Positions 12,011 through 23,642 of a DNA stretch of 64,000 nucleotides are shown piece after piece. The translations under genes and the position numbers were made by a program. This stretch comes from Otatea glauca (lineage: Eukaryota > Streptophyta > Magnoliopsida > Poales > Poaceae). The stretch lies in the NCBI GenBank assembly GCA_036346275.1, contig CM070723.1, positions 50,484,743 to 50,548,742 of the forward strand, read 5' to 3'. The first letter of the stretch is position 1. Every line of letters begins with the position of its first letter. The notes under the pieces are model-generated. The model did not search any database and was not told the origin of the DNA. It was given only the letters and a program-made list of their open reading frames with translations.

Positions 12011-12312
12011 GCAATAAAAGGTTATTTTTTCAGCAACTGAGAACATGACCATAACACACGTACAACAATACATACATCTGTTATAAAACGATGTCGTCCG
12101 CCCTTGATCAATCACGATGTATCATAGAACAAGAAACACAAATAGAGAGCACACACAATGTAGGGAGAAATTATGTTCTCTTTATTAGATGTATCTCTTA
12201 TACAAAGAGGTTTCCAATATATAGTAGAAGATAGTAAGAAATATATTCGGATTCGCCCATATAGAGATAGAGTCTAACTGAATATGGACTCAAATCAATC
12301 TATATCTTAACA
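12011..12312 (-). mobile_element. Copia-A LTR, about 300 bp
   Basis: On the minus strand it starts TGTTAAGATATAG at 12312 and runs to about 12011, just before the primer site. It is rich in the T/A and CTC motifs of copia LTR transcript starts. The polypurine tract (minus-strand CCAAGGGGG) lies immediately right of 12312 and the PBS immediately left of 12011. It is therefore flanked by both internal ends; see findings. The U5 end is approximate. Confidence 0.7.
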
Positions 12313-12490
12313 CCCCCTTGGGCAAATATCGCATAATGCACATGTCTCATCAAAAACTCACCCAAAAACCCAATGGAAAAAGGAGATTGAGAAAAGAGTA
12401 TATTGCACTCGCATATTATGTTACACTAGTTGCCTCATTAAAAACCTTTATGTGAGAAAACTTCAAAAAAACTCACTAAGAAAAAGTTCT
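12313..12490 (-). mobile_element. 3' end of a copia internal region with polypurine tract
   Basis: On the minus strand it reads GGTTTTTAATGAGGCAAC (about 12430-12450), then ends GGGCAAGG-like purines next to the LTR start. Established: this sentence-like 3' leader plus PPT precedes the 3' LTR of many plant copia elements. It is only about 170 bp; to the right it switches to SIRE-like sequence at about 12490. Confidence 0.55.
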
Positions 12491-14655
12491 CAAATATATA
12501 TTTCAAATACTTTATAATGCTTTTGGAGTAAAAATCCCTATTTTAGAAACAAAATATAAAATTTGGCCTCAAATAGATCTTATATGATCTTGTTTTTGAA
12601 TTAAATGATATATTTTTATAAATCAAAATCTATTGAGTTTTTGAAAAGTGGTCAATACAAAACTCATAGTTTTGGTCATTTCAAGCATTTCTTTCGTTCA
12701 AAGTTTTTTTCAAAATAACCAACCGTTCAAAAGGTATAGACATTTGAATTTGGCCACAATCATTCATTTAAGCCAAAATGACCTATTCTTGCATTTTGAG
12801 GGTTTCGCTATTTGAGTTAGATTTCTTTATGATCCTTGGATTGAAATAGTATTTCTAAATCATACAAAGCCATGAAAGTTCAAATCTCCATGAAATCCAA
12901 GTTGAATTGAGGCTTTGTTGGAAATTCAATATCTTTTATGTCTACAAAGCGCATTTTAACATATCTTTTGAAAGAAAATTGCTTTTGAGGAAATTATTTT
13001 TGAGAAACCTTCTAACTAGTCCAAAGTTCATTTATGGAAATTTTCAAACCATTTGTAATTTATTTGAACAAATTTTGACTTGTCTTTTCTTTGAGTAAAA
13101 ATCATGCCCACAATGCAGAATTTGGGATATCTTTTAATTGGAGACTCATTTTTCAAAAAATATTTTTGGAAATATCTTTATGATCCCAAAGTATGTTTTT
13201 GCACATTTTAAAATAATTTAAACTTCATTTGAAAAGTTATGGCCTTTTCTCTCTTTAATCAAATGCTGAAAATTCATACTTTTGTATGATTTTTAGCTGA
13301 TTTGTGATTTTTGTATCTCCAAATCAGATCATAATTTGAGGATATCATTATAATAAAAATTGATCCTCAATAGTTTTTATCTAATTTCAAATTTTATAAG
13401 ATTTTTAGGACCTCATTTGATCAGTTTTCCAGCTCTCTTTTGAAGCCTAAATGAAATGTCTTTCTAAAATTCTTTGTGGTTTTCATATCTTCAAATTGGC
13501 TTCAAGTTGGAAGAACCTCCCAAAACACAACTTGAGAATGATTAAATGTATTAGTTCCATGATTTATCTTAGAATCCTTTTGGAGCTTGCTTATTAAGTT
13601 TTGTATATTTGAAAGAGGCTTTTCTTTCGGCTGTGTCATGGTATCAAGTTGATCTTGAATTGATATATAGTATTGATATTTGAGAAAATGAGCTTGTTTC
13701 AAAATAAATATCAATGTTTTTCTCAAAGTGGAATCCTCATGCAAAATGATTTTTACAAGTGGTATCTCTTACAAATAGTATCATTTAAAAAACAATCTTT
13801 ACATGTGGTATCAATTGAAAAATGAGCATTACAAGTGGTATTACTTTAAAATTGATATTTACAATCTTTATATTTTCTTCAAGTGGTATTATAAGTAATG
13901 CTTCTTTAAAACTTTCTACAAGTGGTTTCATGAAAATCCGAAACTCATTTGGATGTTTTCCTAGTTTAAGCGCTATCAGGCTCTCAAAGACTCCTTTTAT
14001 GAGTTCGCTAGCAAATTGAAAAGCCTAATAAAACGAAGAGTTTATTTGAATGTATTTCAAATATCTTTCTTGTGCTTAACACAAACTATGGCCTCTTTTC
14101 ATGTTGGTTTACTCTTTTGGGCCATATAAAGAAGTTTGCAGAAATCTTAAATCTTATTAGAAATTCTTAATATTTACAAGTTCTTGTGAACTTCAATAGG
14201 TCATATATACTTATTTCAATCTTGTTATGACCTCATTTCAGATAATTTCTTGCCAAGCTCTCTCTTCTTCAAAATGGTATTTCCTTGCCACGCTCTTCAC
14301 TCTAAAAGGTCTCCTTTTTGGATTTATTTTCTATTTTTGGTGTTTAATGCCAAAAGGGGGACAATTTGTGAGAGCTTAATACCTCATTTAGTCAAGGGGT
14401 GAATTATTTGGTTGCAAAGAGAAAATTTATTTGGATGTTTATTTATATTTATTTGGAAGTTTTGTGTATGTCTTGAAGAGAAGCATGTTTATTCATTCTA
14501 AAAATCTCTTATATGCATTTTTAATTGTTAATGCTTAAATTGCTCAAAGGTATGCTTACATGTTCAAATAGCTTAAATTATGTCAGTATGATGATTTTCA
14601 TCCAAATGTGGTTATTAAGCTTGGATTTGTCATCAATCACCAAAAAAGGGGAGAT
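12491..14655 (+). mobile_element. 3' internal non-coding region of SIRE-like element B
   Basis: AT-rich, no credible ORF. The run 12640-12905 matches 62075-62340 of element C closely and in order (for example GTGGTCAATACAAAACTCAT and CAACCGTTCAAAAG). It ends in a polypurine tract (AAAAAAGGGGAGA, 14642-14654) directly before LTR-B. So it is the stretch between gag and 3' LTR of an element related to C; gag is missing on the left, where copia sequence takes over. A degenerate repeat (ACAAGTGGTAT) recurs at about 13755-13930. Confidence 0.75.
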
Positions 14656-17600
14656 TGAAAGTTCAAGCTCTATTAATTTGGTTTTGGTGTTAATGACAAA
14701 TATAATATTCAGACTAACTATTTTGATAATCATAATATTGATTAGTCTCAATTGTTAATTAATGAAAAATCCTTTTATGAAATTAACTCTTTTGTTGAGC
14801 TTAACTCTTATTAGTTTCTTTTGGATGAAAAAGATGGAAATATCAAAGGTATACATTCGAGTTCATATTATCATATCTTGTAGCATTTCTTAGATATAAT
14901 ATTCATGATCATATTGATAAATCTAAATATGAGCCTAACTCTTTTATTAAGTATATCTTTGATTAGTCTCATCTCATTGAAAAATGGAAAACCCAAGGTA
15001 TGCACTCGTATTCATTTTATGATATCTTAATGCATATTTCAGATTCAAGTTAAAGGATGAACTCTACCATTATTTAGATCTCAAGATATGCATTAATGTT
15101 TCAATTCCATATATACATGAATGCACATACTTAGGGGGAGTTTATATTTTACCTTGATGTTTCAATAGTATTGATCTAATTCATCTTTCTATATTAAGGA
15201 TCATTACTTTGAAACAACCCATTGAGTATATTTAACTTGTGTAGTTGTAGTATACTCATGGCAAGATAGGATAAACTCCAAAGCAATCAAAAATTGAATA
15301 TGTGCATATTGATTCAAGTTCAATTATTTGTATGCACACATCTAACGGAGTTTATTCTGTAATTAATGGTCTTAAGAGTATTGATCCATTTCCACCTCTC
15401 CATATAAATTGTATCATTACTTTTAGATTCCATCGAATTGAGTATATAAAACTTGTGTAGTTAATATATACTCATGATAATTTAAATACAATTTAAATTG
15501 TATTTGGTTGCCATTCAATCAACAAAGAACTAGTCATGTGTTGATGGTTCACTTTGTTGATTCTAGGGCAATTGAAAGTTCTTGAGTATATGAAGCATTA
15601 GTTGCATTAGTATACTGAAGACACAATTAATCTTCCAATCAATTGTCTTTGGGTTGTGGTCAATCATCAAAAGATAAGATCAAAGGATCTTGGGAGTATC
15701 CATTATGTGTTAATGGAGTGCATTAATGATTGAGACAACCATATGTTTTGGACTAACATTTTCAATAAGTTTGAAATAGGTTAAATCCAAGGTTGAGATG
15801 GATAAATGGGACAAGTACATCATCATATGTTGATGAGCGTCAAGAGAGGATCCCGAAGCTAACACAAGAGGCGTTCATCATGTGTTGATGAACAAGATGA
15901 AGATCCCGACTTAGAGAGAAGATGATCGGTCATCATGAAAGCTCCAAGTGGTTGTGAAAGGCAAAGGTATAACTAGCTAGGGCTAAGGATGTGTTCCTAG
16001 TCTTTTACTGGTATCGGTGTTTGGATGGGAGGCTGGGTTGCTAGTATAGGTTGCCGTACTATTAAAACGGGTCGAGTCTTATAGCTTGAGCTTCATCATG
16101 TGTTAATGAACTCAATCCGATTCACTCTAGCTCACTCTCTTGGTTGGTTTTTGCATGAGCTAAGTATTTGCATGCGTTGCAAATAAGGGAGCTCATGCTT
16201 GCTTCTTATTGAATCTTATTTGATTTGGTTTTTGGATAGAGCAATGTATTTGCATGTGTTGCAAAAGGGAGAGAGCTCATACAAGTTGGTTTAAGTTGTT
16301 ATTTGCATGGAACTAGATATTTGCATGTGTTGCAAATAGAGAACTCATGCATAAAAGTCTTAGCTTGTGACTTGATTATGTGTTGATCATCACAAGCCTA
16401 AGATAAGTTTATGCTTTGTGTTTGCAAAATGAGTTTTTGCAAAATATGGTTTAATTGAATCTTATCTTGGAGGATGTGATTAGAATTTGCAAATATGTTT
16501 TGCAAAATTATTTTGATCATGAGTTGATCATCACATAGCTCAAGATTTGATCTTATTACTCTTGCTAGCTTGTAGTCACACTCTTGATCAAGTCTATGTG
16601 AGGGATTTCGAGAAAATCAGATTTTAGACTTGAGTGACTACATTGTAGTTTTTATTTTTATGATATTTAAAAATATCTATGGTTGCTTAAATCTTGAAAA
16701 AGGGTGGAAATTTTAGCCCTCTTGATAAGCTTCGCATCGAGCCAAAGATCACCTAAATCGGAGTTCGGAGTAAAAAGTTATGAGTATTTTAGTTATTGAA
16801 ACAGTGGTAACACCGCCTCTAGATGGGCGGTAGCACCGCCCGGGGTAGTACTACCACCCCAGAGGCGGTGTAAAAATTCCAGAGAGCATGTTTTTAGCCC
16901 AAAAAATTGAAAATGACCCGGTGCTACCGCCCTAAGCCCGATAGCACCAGATTTTGTGTAACGGCTAGTTTTTCTAGCCGTTGACCTTGAGGCTGGTGCT
17001 ACTGGCCCTAGTAGGGTGGTAGCACCGGGTTTTCTGGGTTTTGCCCCATTTTCACTCCAACGGTTAGTTTTCTTGGAAAGGCTATATAAGAAGCCTTGGG
17101 GCTGGTATTTGGTTGTTGCTGGCTTTGGGAAAAGTTTGTGGGAGTTGTGTGCATGTGTTGCTCTCGTCTATTTGGTTTTTGAGCTAAGAGTGAGCCCTAA
17201 TTGCATGTGTTGCAATTAAGAGAGGATTGAGAGCCTCTTATGCATGTGTTGCACTTGAGGAGAGCCTTGTGTATGTGTTGCACTCGGTGATCACCATTGT
17301 GCATGTATTGTACTTGGAGGAGCTTAAGCTAGAAGGCTTGACTTGTTACTCTTGGTGTTTGCCGATACCTAGACGGCTTGTAGAGGCGTCGTGCGCGGTG
17401 ACCTTCTCAAGAAGATTGTGAGAAAACCCAGCAAAATTGTGAAGATCGGAGCTCACCTACTCAAAGGGGGAAAGAGTTACCACTAGTGGAATCGAGGCGG
17501 GTGCTCAGTTCATGGAGCCGGTCCAAAGTGATTTGGGCTTGCCTCAACATGGATTAGGGGAGACCGACAAGTCTCCAAACACTACGATGAAAAGTATTGT

Positions 17601-17842
17601 GTATGCTTGCAATTCCTTATTTACATTGTTGCAACTTACATTCCTAGAATTAAATTGCTTCCTTGTCTTTAGGATTGTAATTTATTGTTAGAGACATAAT
17701 TAGCTAGTGCACTTAGTGAGCCTAGTTACCTTAGGCTTTAATTGTCAAAACCTTAGTTTATCGCTTTCGCATCTATTATCATCTAGGTTTTGACATAAGG
17801 GTACTTAGGCGAGATTTTATAGAAGAAATTTTTAAAGTCGCC
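14656..17842 (+). mobile_element. LTR-B: 3' LTR of SIRE-like element B
   Basis: Starts TGAAAGTTCAAGC directly after the polypurine tract and aligns with LTR-A over its whole length except the 5.34 kb insert. TATA box CTATATAAG at 17082-17090, preceded by a cluster of CGGTAGCACCG-type palindromes (16801-17040). It breaks off inside the terminal CGCCTATTCACC block at about 17842, lacking roughly the last 40 bp and the CA end, and is followed by Copia-B sequence. The TGTGT-loop hairpins occur at positions homologous to those in LTR-A. Confidence 0.85.
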
Positions 17843-18455
17843 TAAAGACCACCAAGAAATGCTGAACCACAACAGAGAAACACAAAACCAGTCTGAGATT
17901 TAGCACTGTGGGATCAGACAGATAGCCAACATCCATATATCCCACCATGGTTAAGTATTGGTTCTTTTGGAAAAACAATCCAAGATCTTGAGTACCTTAG
18001 AGGTATTTGAGTAAAGTCTTGACAGTATCCCAATGTCTTCTGGTTGGGATTACACTGTGTCTTGCTAGCAAATTTACTGCGAATGCAATATCAGGCTTTG
18101 TGCAATTCGCAAGATATATAAGTATGGGACTTCATGTCCTAAGACTTTCTCATTTTCCATCCTTTGTCTGAAAAGGGGTCTTTATCCACTTTAAGGGATA
18201 TTACAACCATAGGTTTTTTAAAGGATGGGATTTATCCATATTAAATCTTTCCAATACCTTCTTGGTATAGGTAGACTGGTGTATAAAAATTCTTTTTGAG
18301 AAATACTCTAGCTGCAGGCCTAAGCAATATTTGGTTTTACCCAAATCTTTCATCTCAAACTCCGTCATAAGGTAAGACATTGCTTCCTTTATCTCCTCTG
18401 TGGTTCCGATGATATTCAGATCATCAACATAAAACTGAGATGATGCAGAATACAT
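17843..18455 (-). pseudogene. Copia-B RNase H / RT C-terminal part
   Basis: The RT block FYVDDLNIIGT (YVDD intact) with MKDLGKTKYCLGLQLEY and TYTKKVLERFNMD is at 18201-18440. To the left, after frameshifts, comes ANCTKPDIAFAVNLLARH then PTRRHWDTVKTLLKYL (about 17990-18115), the conserved RT-RNase H link of copia elements. Its left end abuts the truncated LTR-B. No intact frame remains. Confidence 0.85.
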
Positions 18456-19640
18456 TCTGGGATTTCTTTATGAACACACAGGGACAATCATCATTATTTG
18501 AGTATCCCTTCTTCAGGAGGAACTCACTAAGTCGGTTGTACCACATTCTTTCTGACCTTTTTTAATCCGTGTAGCAATCTTTGCAGTTTAACGCTATACA
18601 TGTTGCAATTTCATTTATTAGGATCCAGAATTTTGACTCCTTCGGGGATTGTCGTATAAATATCCATGTCCAGTGACCCACATAAGCATCTAGTCACTAC
18701 ATCCATCAACTGCATTGATAAGTTTAAGCTTGCTGCCATCTATATTAAATTTCGGAATGTTATTCCACTCATTATAGGAAAATAGGTGTCATCGTAATCG
18801 ATGCTGGGTCTCCGCGTGAACCTTTATGCTACAAGCCTTGCTTTATAGCTCACTACCTAGTTATTTTTATTTCTCTTCAGGATGAAAAACCCAATTTGAT
18901 CCTATAGGGAACACTTTAGGAGGTGTTCGATCAACGGGACCAAAAACTTTCCTCTTATTAAGCGAGTGCTGCCTCAATTGCTTCTTTTCATTTGACCCTA
19001 TTTGAGCGCTTCTGGCACTCTGCCATAGACTTTGGTTCTGGATCCAGCTTTTAGCAATTTTAGAGGCAAAATATATGTCGACAGTTGTAGTCTTTCTTTT
19101 ATACAATTCTCTTCCATTACTTCAGGGATATATCTTCATTAATTTCTTCTAGCTCCTCGTGATTTCCCACAACAATGGAGTCTGGGTGTTCCAATTTCCC
19201 AGCGTTGGATTGTGCGCGTAAATATATGCTGGGGTTATCATCTTCAGGATATTTCACTTCAGGGATGTTACCATCTCCTGGATGACTCACTTCAGTGATT
19301 TTCTCAACGTTAGGTTGCTTCTTCACCTGTCTCAGGTAGTGTTCTCACTTATTCGGTCCTCTTCTTCTGTGGACGTTTCCGCGAAATTGAGTCCCGTGCA
19401 CCTGGAGGCCTCCTCCTCTTTTTATCATGAGGATCAAGAGTGGGTTCAATATCCTTCTATGGTATTTCCACTCTTTCAGGTGCATTTACTGCATATATAT
19501 AAGATTTTGTCACTCCCTTATGATCAGTGAAAGTATCTGGCAGCTTATCAGCTATTTGTTGTAGACTTATTATCTTTCGAACTTCAAGTTCGGTTTATTT
19601 AGTGCGTGAGTCTAAGGACTCAGCATTCTTTAATGTGGCA
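18456..19640 (-). pseudogene. Copia-B RT N-terminal region and linker
   Basis: Broken minus-strand frames include WVFHPEEK (about 18870-18895), corresponding to the KWVFxxK block of copia RT, and acidic linker sequence (19117-19326). Stops and frameshifts are dense. Assigned by position between the integrase and RT pieces plus the short motifs; no separate gene is seen. Confidence 0.6.
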
Positions 19641-20400
19641 CTTATCTCCCCATAATGCTAAAAATATCCTTAGTACAATCAGCGTACCGAGCCATGTACA
19701 GATCCCTTATCATAGCTCTAGGTGCTTTAATACTTGACGGAGATTCATAACCTACATAGATCCTCAACTTCCAGTAAGGTCCCATGGTGGTACGCTGTAG
19801 TGGAGAGATTGGCACATAAACAGTACAGCCAAATTTTCGCAGATGGGAAATACTTGGTTCTTTTTCACGCACTATTTGCAACGGGAAAATTTCATAATGT
19901 GCAGTTGGTTTGACTTCAATTAATACCACAGCATGCAGTACTACATGGCCCCAACAGCTGGTGGAAAGCCTTCTATTCTATAAGAGTGACCAAGCAATAA
20001 TTTTTTATTCCTTTAATTAATGACTCTACAAGGTCATTTTGAGTGTGGACATGAGATACAAAATGCTCTACATTAATTCTCAAAGCCATACAATAATCAT
20101 TAAATGCTTTGAGGTAAATTCGCTAGCATTGTCCATTTGAATAGACTTGATCCTTTCTTCTGGAAAAGAGGCTCTGAATAATTTGTACAATTAATATTGG
20201 CAAAAACATGGTTCCTAGTATATTAGAGACATACATAGGACCATCTAGTAGAAGCATCTATTAGTACCATAAAATATCTGAAGGAGCCCGATAGGGGCTA
20301 AATAGGTCCATAGATATCACCTTGAATTTTCTCCAGAAAATTCAGTGATTCTTCCCTAACCTTTAGGTAAGAAGATCTAAGTATGAGCTTTCCTTTAGCA
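19641..20400 (-). pseudogene. Copia-B integrase
   Basis: At 19642-19929 lies the integrase C-terminal block (LRKFGCTVYVPISPLQRTTMGPY, then IYVGYESPSSIK and the RYADC block). To the right, in other frames, are KYFMVLIDASTRWSYV-like core residues (about 20225-20300) and a GPI*PLSGSFRYF-like segment near 20280-20330. Family: plant copia; the GYESPS block is typical of one large grass lineage. Disabled by several frameshifts and stops. Confidence 0.75.
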
Positions 20401-21330
20401 CAACCAGGGCATGAGAAATCTTCAGGTCTAGGAAAGTCTTTATGCTATGGCCAGCAGAATTATAATTATTCTACGCATAATATTCAACTCAGGATAACCC
20501 AGTCGATCTGCCAGATCTTAAATATTTCTGGATTTTCATCGCAACACAAACTTCAGGTTTTATATGTGCATAGTATAACCCGAAGGAGAAGGAAGTTTTT
20601 CAACCACACATTTATTACACCCATTAAACATAGTCATGAGTAGGTATTCTGTACCATCCTTAGTCTCTGTCTCTATATGGAAACGATTCAGACTGATGTC
20701 TTTAAAATATAAGAGAGTACGACTAGACTCAGGGTATAAAAGGGCATTCTTCCAGTGCCAAATATAAGAGCATCGCTTCTGGCGATAGTCATAATATTTT
20801 CAGTTCACTTAGTGTGGTACAACTAACTTCAAGACATATTTCCTCATCCACTATTGGATTATACTTTTGTTCTATATTAGAGGTAAGATTTAACAATCAA
20901 ACAATTGTTGCATCAGGAACAAATTGTTGAATATAGAACAAACATAGCTTAACCAAATATCTAGGAAATAACTATTTAAAATGAAGTATCTAGGAACGCC
21001 TGCCTGCATGCCCATGCGTAGCTTGATCGTTGGTCGCTTCGCCTCGTTGACCAGGTTGCTAATGCATAGGGAATTCAAAAGTACCAGCTGGTCCTCTTCT
21101 ATCAAACATTCGGCCTTCAGGTCCATATGAAGATGGTGCCTCAGGAAGTGAAGAGCCGCACACGTGGCGGCTTTGGGAAGAGTAGGGGTACCAACTTCAA
21201 GCTGGGAAAATAGTTGCTCTAAAAGATCGAGCTGTCAGATTAATCTTGGTATCCATTGCCCAGGTGAGATATTTGTTGCCATTCAGGGCAAGCAGATTAA
21301 ATTCCCTCTTTGCAATATCCGACATATCCT
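20401..21330 (-). pseudogene. Copia-B gag and protease remnants
   Basis: Near 21250-21290 the minus strand encodes YLTWAMDTKI followed by NLTAR, the start of many copia gags (YLTWAMDVKI). Left of it are RSDQRSSYAWACRRS-like fragments. The protease region (20401-20890) is too decayed for a confident motif. It marks the 5' coding end of Copia-B; its 5' LTR was not recognised. Confidence 0.55.
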
Positions 21331-21437
21331 ATTTCTATTTATGCAAAATGACTTTTACTACTGGTAAACTCAATATATTGCATGCTCACTCTTTAATTAG
21401 TAAAGCTTGGTCTATATCTATTCAGTAGATAATTATA

Positions 21438-21770
21438 TAAAATTTCCCAGAATTTTCCTAACAATTTCCATAATTTTCTGCTAATTTTTCAAGCAATTTT
21501 CAGAATTACTAAATAACAGAAAATGAATTTTAACATATATAAACATGGAACTATTCTAGGACAGTAAATCTAGATATATAGAGCTTTCAAATATGCTATA
21601 TAAAATTTTCCTAGCATTTTACATAATTTTCTGTTAATTACCGAGCAATTTTCAAAATTACCAAATAACAGGAAAAAATAATTACAACATATAGTAATCA
21701 TGGAATAATGCTAAGAAAATAAATACAGAGACATAAAGCTCCCAATATGCTATCTAGAATTTTACTACCT
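21438..21770. repeat. Two-copy AT-rich tandem duplication
   Basis: Two diverged copies of about 160-165 bp (roughly 21438-21600 and 21601-21765) share in order: TTTTCCTA, CATAATTTTCTG, AGCAATTTTCA, TACCAAATAACAG, ACATATA, CATGGAA, and AAAGCTCCCAATATGCTAT or its near match. No coding potential. It could be the untranscribed flank or 5' LTR part of Copia-B; not resolved. Confidence 0.6.
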
Positions 21771-22104
21771 CCGTGCGTTTATTCATCACATGACTGTTGC
21801 TTCAATGACCATACAATAAGTCCATACATGAATTCATTCGTATAGTCCCTTGTAAATTTGTAAGGATGTCTACAATATAGGAGCAAGGGTGGAATATAGG
21901 AGCAAGGGTGGGGTGCTAAGGACGAGGTGGTATCTTAGGGTCGTCTACATACATTGCATGGCTCGATAGCAAGCGAAAAAGACAAGGGCCAGCTCCCAGG
22001 CTTGAGGCCCAGTCCAAAGCAATAAAAAAGACGGTAGACCCACATGTCGAATCGCGCGAAGGGAAGCCGTGGTGGTTTTGATCGTTGTCAGCCGTGTTGT
22101 AAAG

Positions 22105-22350
22105 GGAACCCATCACAGTTAGATCTGGTAAGAAGCTCGCACCGCTAGAAGGCTTGGGGTGAGTGTCACCTTCAGATCTTGCCACTGGGAGGCCGAGTCG
22201 CGGCTGCACCGAGCAAGAAGAGATCGGGGGACGAGCGTCGTCTCTAGATCTAATCACCAGGAGCTCGAGTTGTTGCCACACCGAGAAAGAAGCTTGTGTC
22301 GCCTCTGGATGTGGCTAATGGAGGCCGAGTTGTCGCCTTGTCAAGCATAC
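22105..22350 (+). repeat. Imperfect repeats upstream of the kinase gene
   Basis: Three or four degenerate units of about 60-70 bp, each starting near (C/T)(A/G)GATCT or GGATGT and containing GGAG(G/-)C(C/T)CGAGT(T/C)G followed by an accGAG(C/A)AAGAAG block (units near 22110, 22175, 22240 and 22300). This produces small open frames on both strands that look spurious. No protein is recognised. Confidence 0.55.
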
Positions 22351-22439
22351 CAACACACCATTGGAGAGGGCCTCCTCCACCTCCTTCCCACTGTTGAGAG
22401 AGAGTGAGGAGGAAGGAGCGGCACAATTACAGGCTTCGA

Positions 22440-22840
22440 GGTCCATCTTAGGACACATTTAAGTTCTATATATTATAGAAGATTGTCATAAGCTACATCA
22501 CTTCGCTTTAGTACCCATGCAGATTCTATATATTGGGATGTCCTAGTCATCGGTTTTGTGCATCCTACGTGGTAAACAAGAAAATCGAATTATCCAATCG
22601 TCCCGCCACGTGTCCCACCATCCCAGCCGTCCGATCTGGCGCGAATCGCTCGATCCTGCAGCATTCACTTCCTGCATACACATCTGCCCCCACTGACAAC
22701 TGGTCCCACATGCTCACACGGCCCGCATGTCAGCCGCACGATCTCATCCCCACCACTCCCCCTTCCGGCCATCTCTCCTCTACCAATCCTCCTCCGATCC
22801 AATCCCCGTCCCATGCCGCCGCCGCCCCTTCGCCGGCCCT
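22440..22840 (+). promoter_or_regulatory. Putative promoter and 5' leader of the kinase gene
   Basis: Two TATATA stretches lie upstream: CTATATATTATAG at about 22468 and TCTATATATTGGG at about 22523. The second, about 315 bp before the start codon, is a possible TATA box. From 22600 the composition turns C-rich with many CTCC and CCT runs, typical of grass 5' leaders. An ATG at 22813 in another frame precedes the main start (see findings). The transcription start is not determinable from sequence alone. Confidence 0.4.
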
Positions 22841-23642
22841 ATGGGGAACACCTGCGTTGGCCCCAGCGCCGCCGGGGACCGCCACGGCTTCTTCAACTCC
22901 GTCTCCCTCGCCGTGCTCTGGCGACCCGCCGCCCGCGCCGAGCCCTCCCCGCCGTCGCTCCCGCAACCCGATGCGAACCCCTCCACCACATCCTCCACCT
23001 CGTCCACGGCACCCGAGCCCGTCACCATCGCCGACTCCGACCACTCCTCCCCCTTCTCCTCCCGCTCCGCCGCGTCCAACCCTAACAAGCCCAAGCCCAA
23101 GGTGAAGCGCGTCAAGAGCGCCGGCCTCCTCGCCGACTCCGTCCTCAAGCGCGACTCCGACCGCCTCAAGGACCTGTACACTCTCGGCAAGCAGCTGGGG
23201 CAAGGCCAGTTCGGCACCACCTACCAGTGCATCGAGAAGGCCAGCGGGAAGGAGTTCGCCTGCAAGTCCATCGCCAAGCGGAAGCTCCTCACTGAGGAGG
23301 ACGTCGAGGACGTGCGCCGCGAGATTCAGATCATGCATCACCTCGCCGGCCACCCCAACGTGATCTCCATCGTTGGGGCGTACGAGGACGCCGTCGCCGT
23401 GCACCTCGTCATGGAGCTGTGCGCCGGAGGGGAGCTGTTTGATAGGATCATACAGCGGGGACACTACTCCGAGAAGGCGGCTGCGCAGCTTGCGCGGGTA
23501 ATCATTGGGGTCGTCGAGGCGTGCCATTCGCTCGGGGTGATGCACAGAGACCTCAAGCCAGAGAATTTCTTGTTTGTGAACCATAAGGAGGACTCGCCGC
23601 TTAAGACCATCGATTTCGGGCTCTCCAGCTTCTTCAAGCCAG
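22841..23642 (+). CDS. CPK: CDPK exon 1 (variable domain to DFG)
   Basis: Encodes residues 1-267 plus one base of Gly268. Extremely GC-rich. The donor is CAG|GTCTGA, weak beyond the invariant GT; the position is fixed by the frame (P, then g+gt = Gly, then ETYSDVVGSPYYVAPE in exon 2). A long minus-strand frame here (22730-23674) is a GC-driven shadow. Confidence 0.95.

Noticed and set aside
21765..21800. Stowaway-type MITE end (CTACCTCCGTGCGTTTATTC)
   Set aside because: Resembles a Stowaway terminus, but no matching inverted end or TA duplication was found nearby.
22727..22840. Longer CDPK start at the in-frame ATG 22727
   Set aside because: Would add 38 residues before MGNTC and destroy the N-myristoylation signal; the leader there has no conserved coding character.
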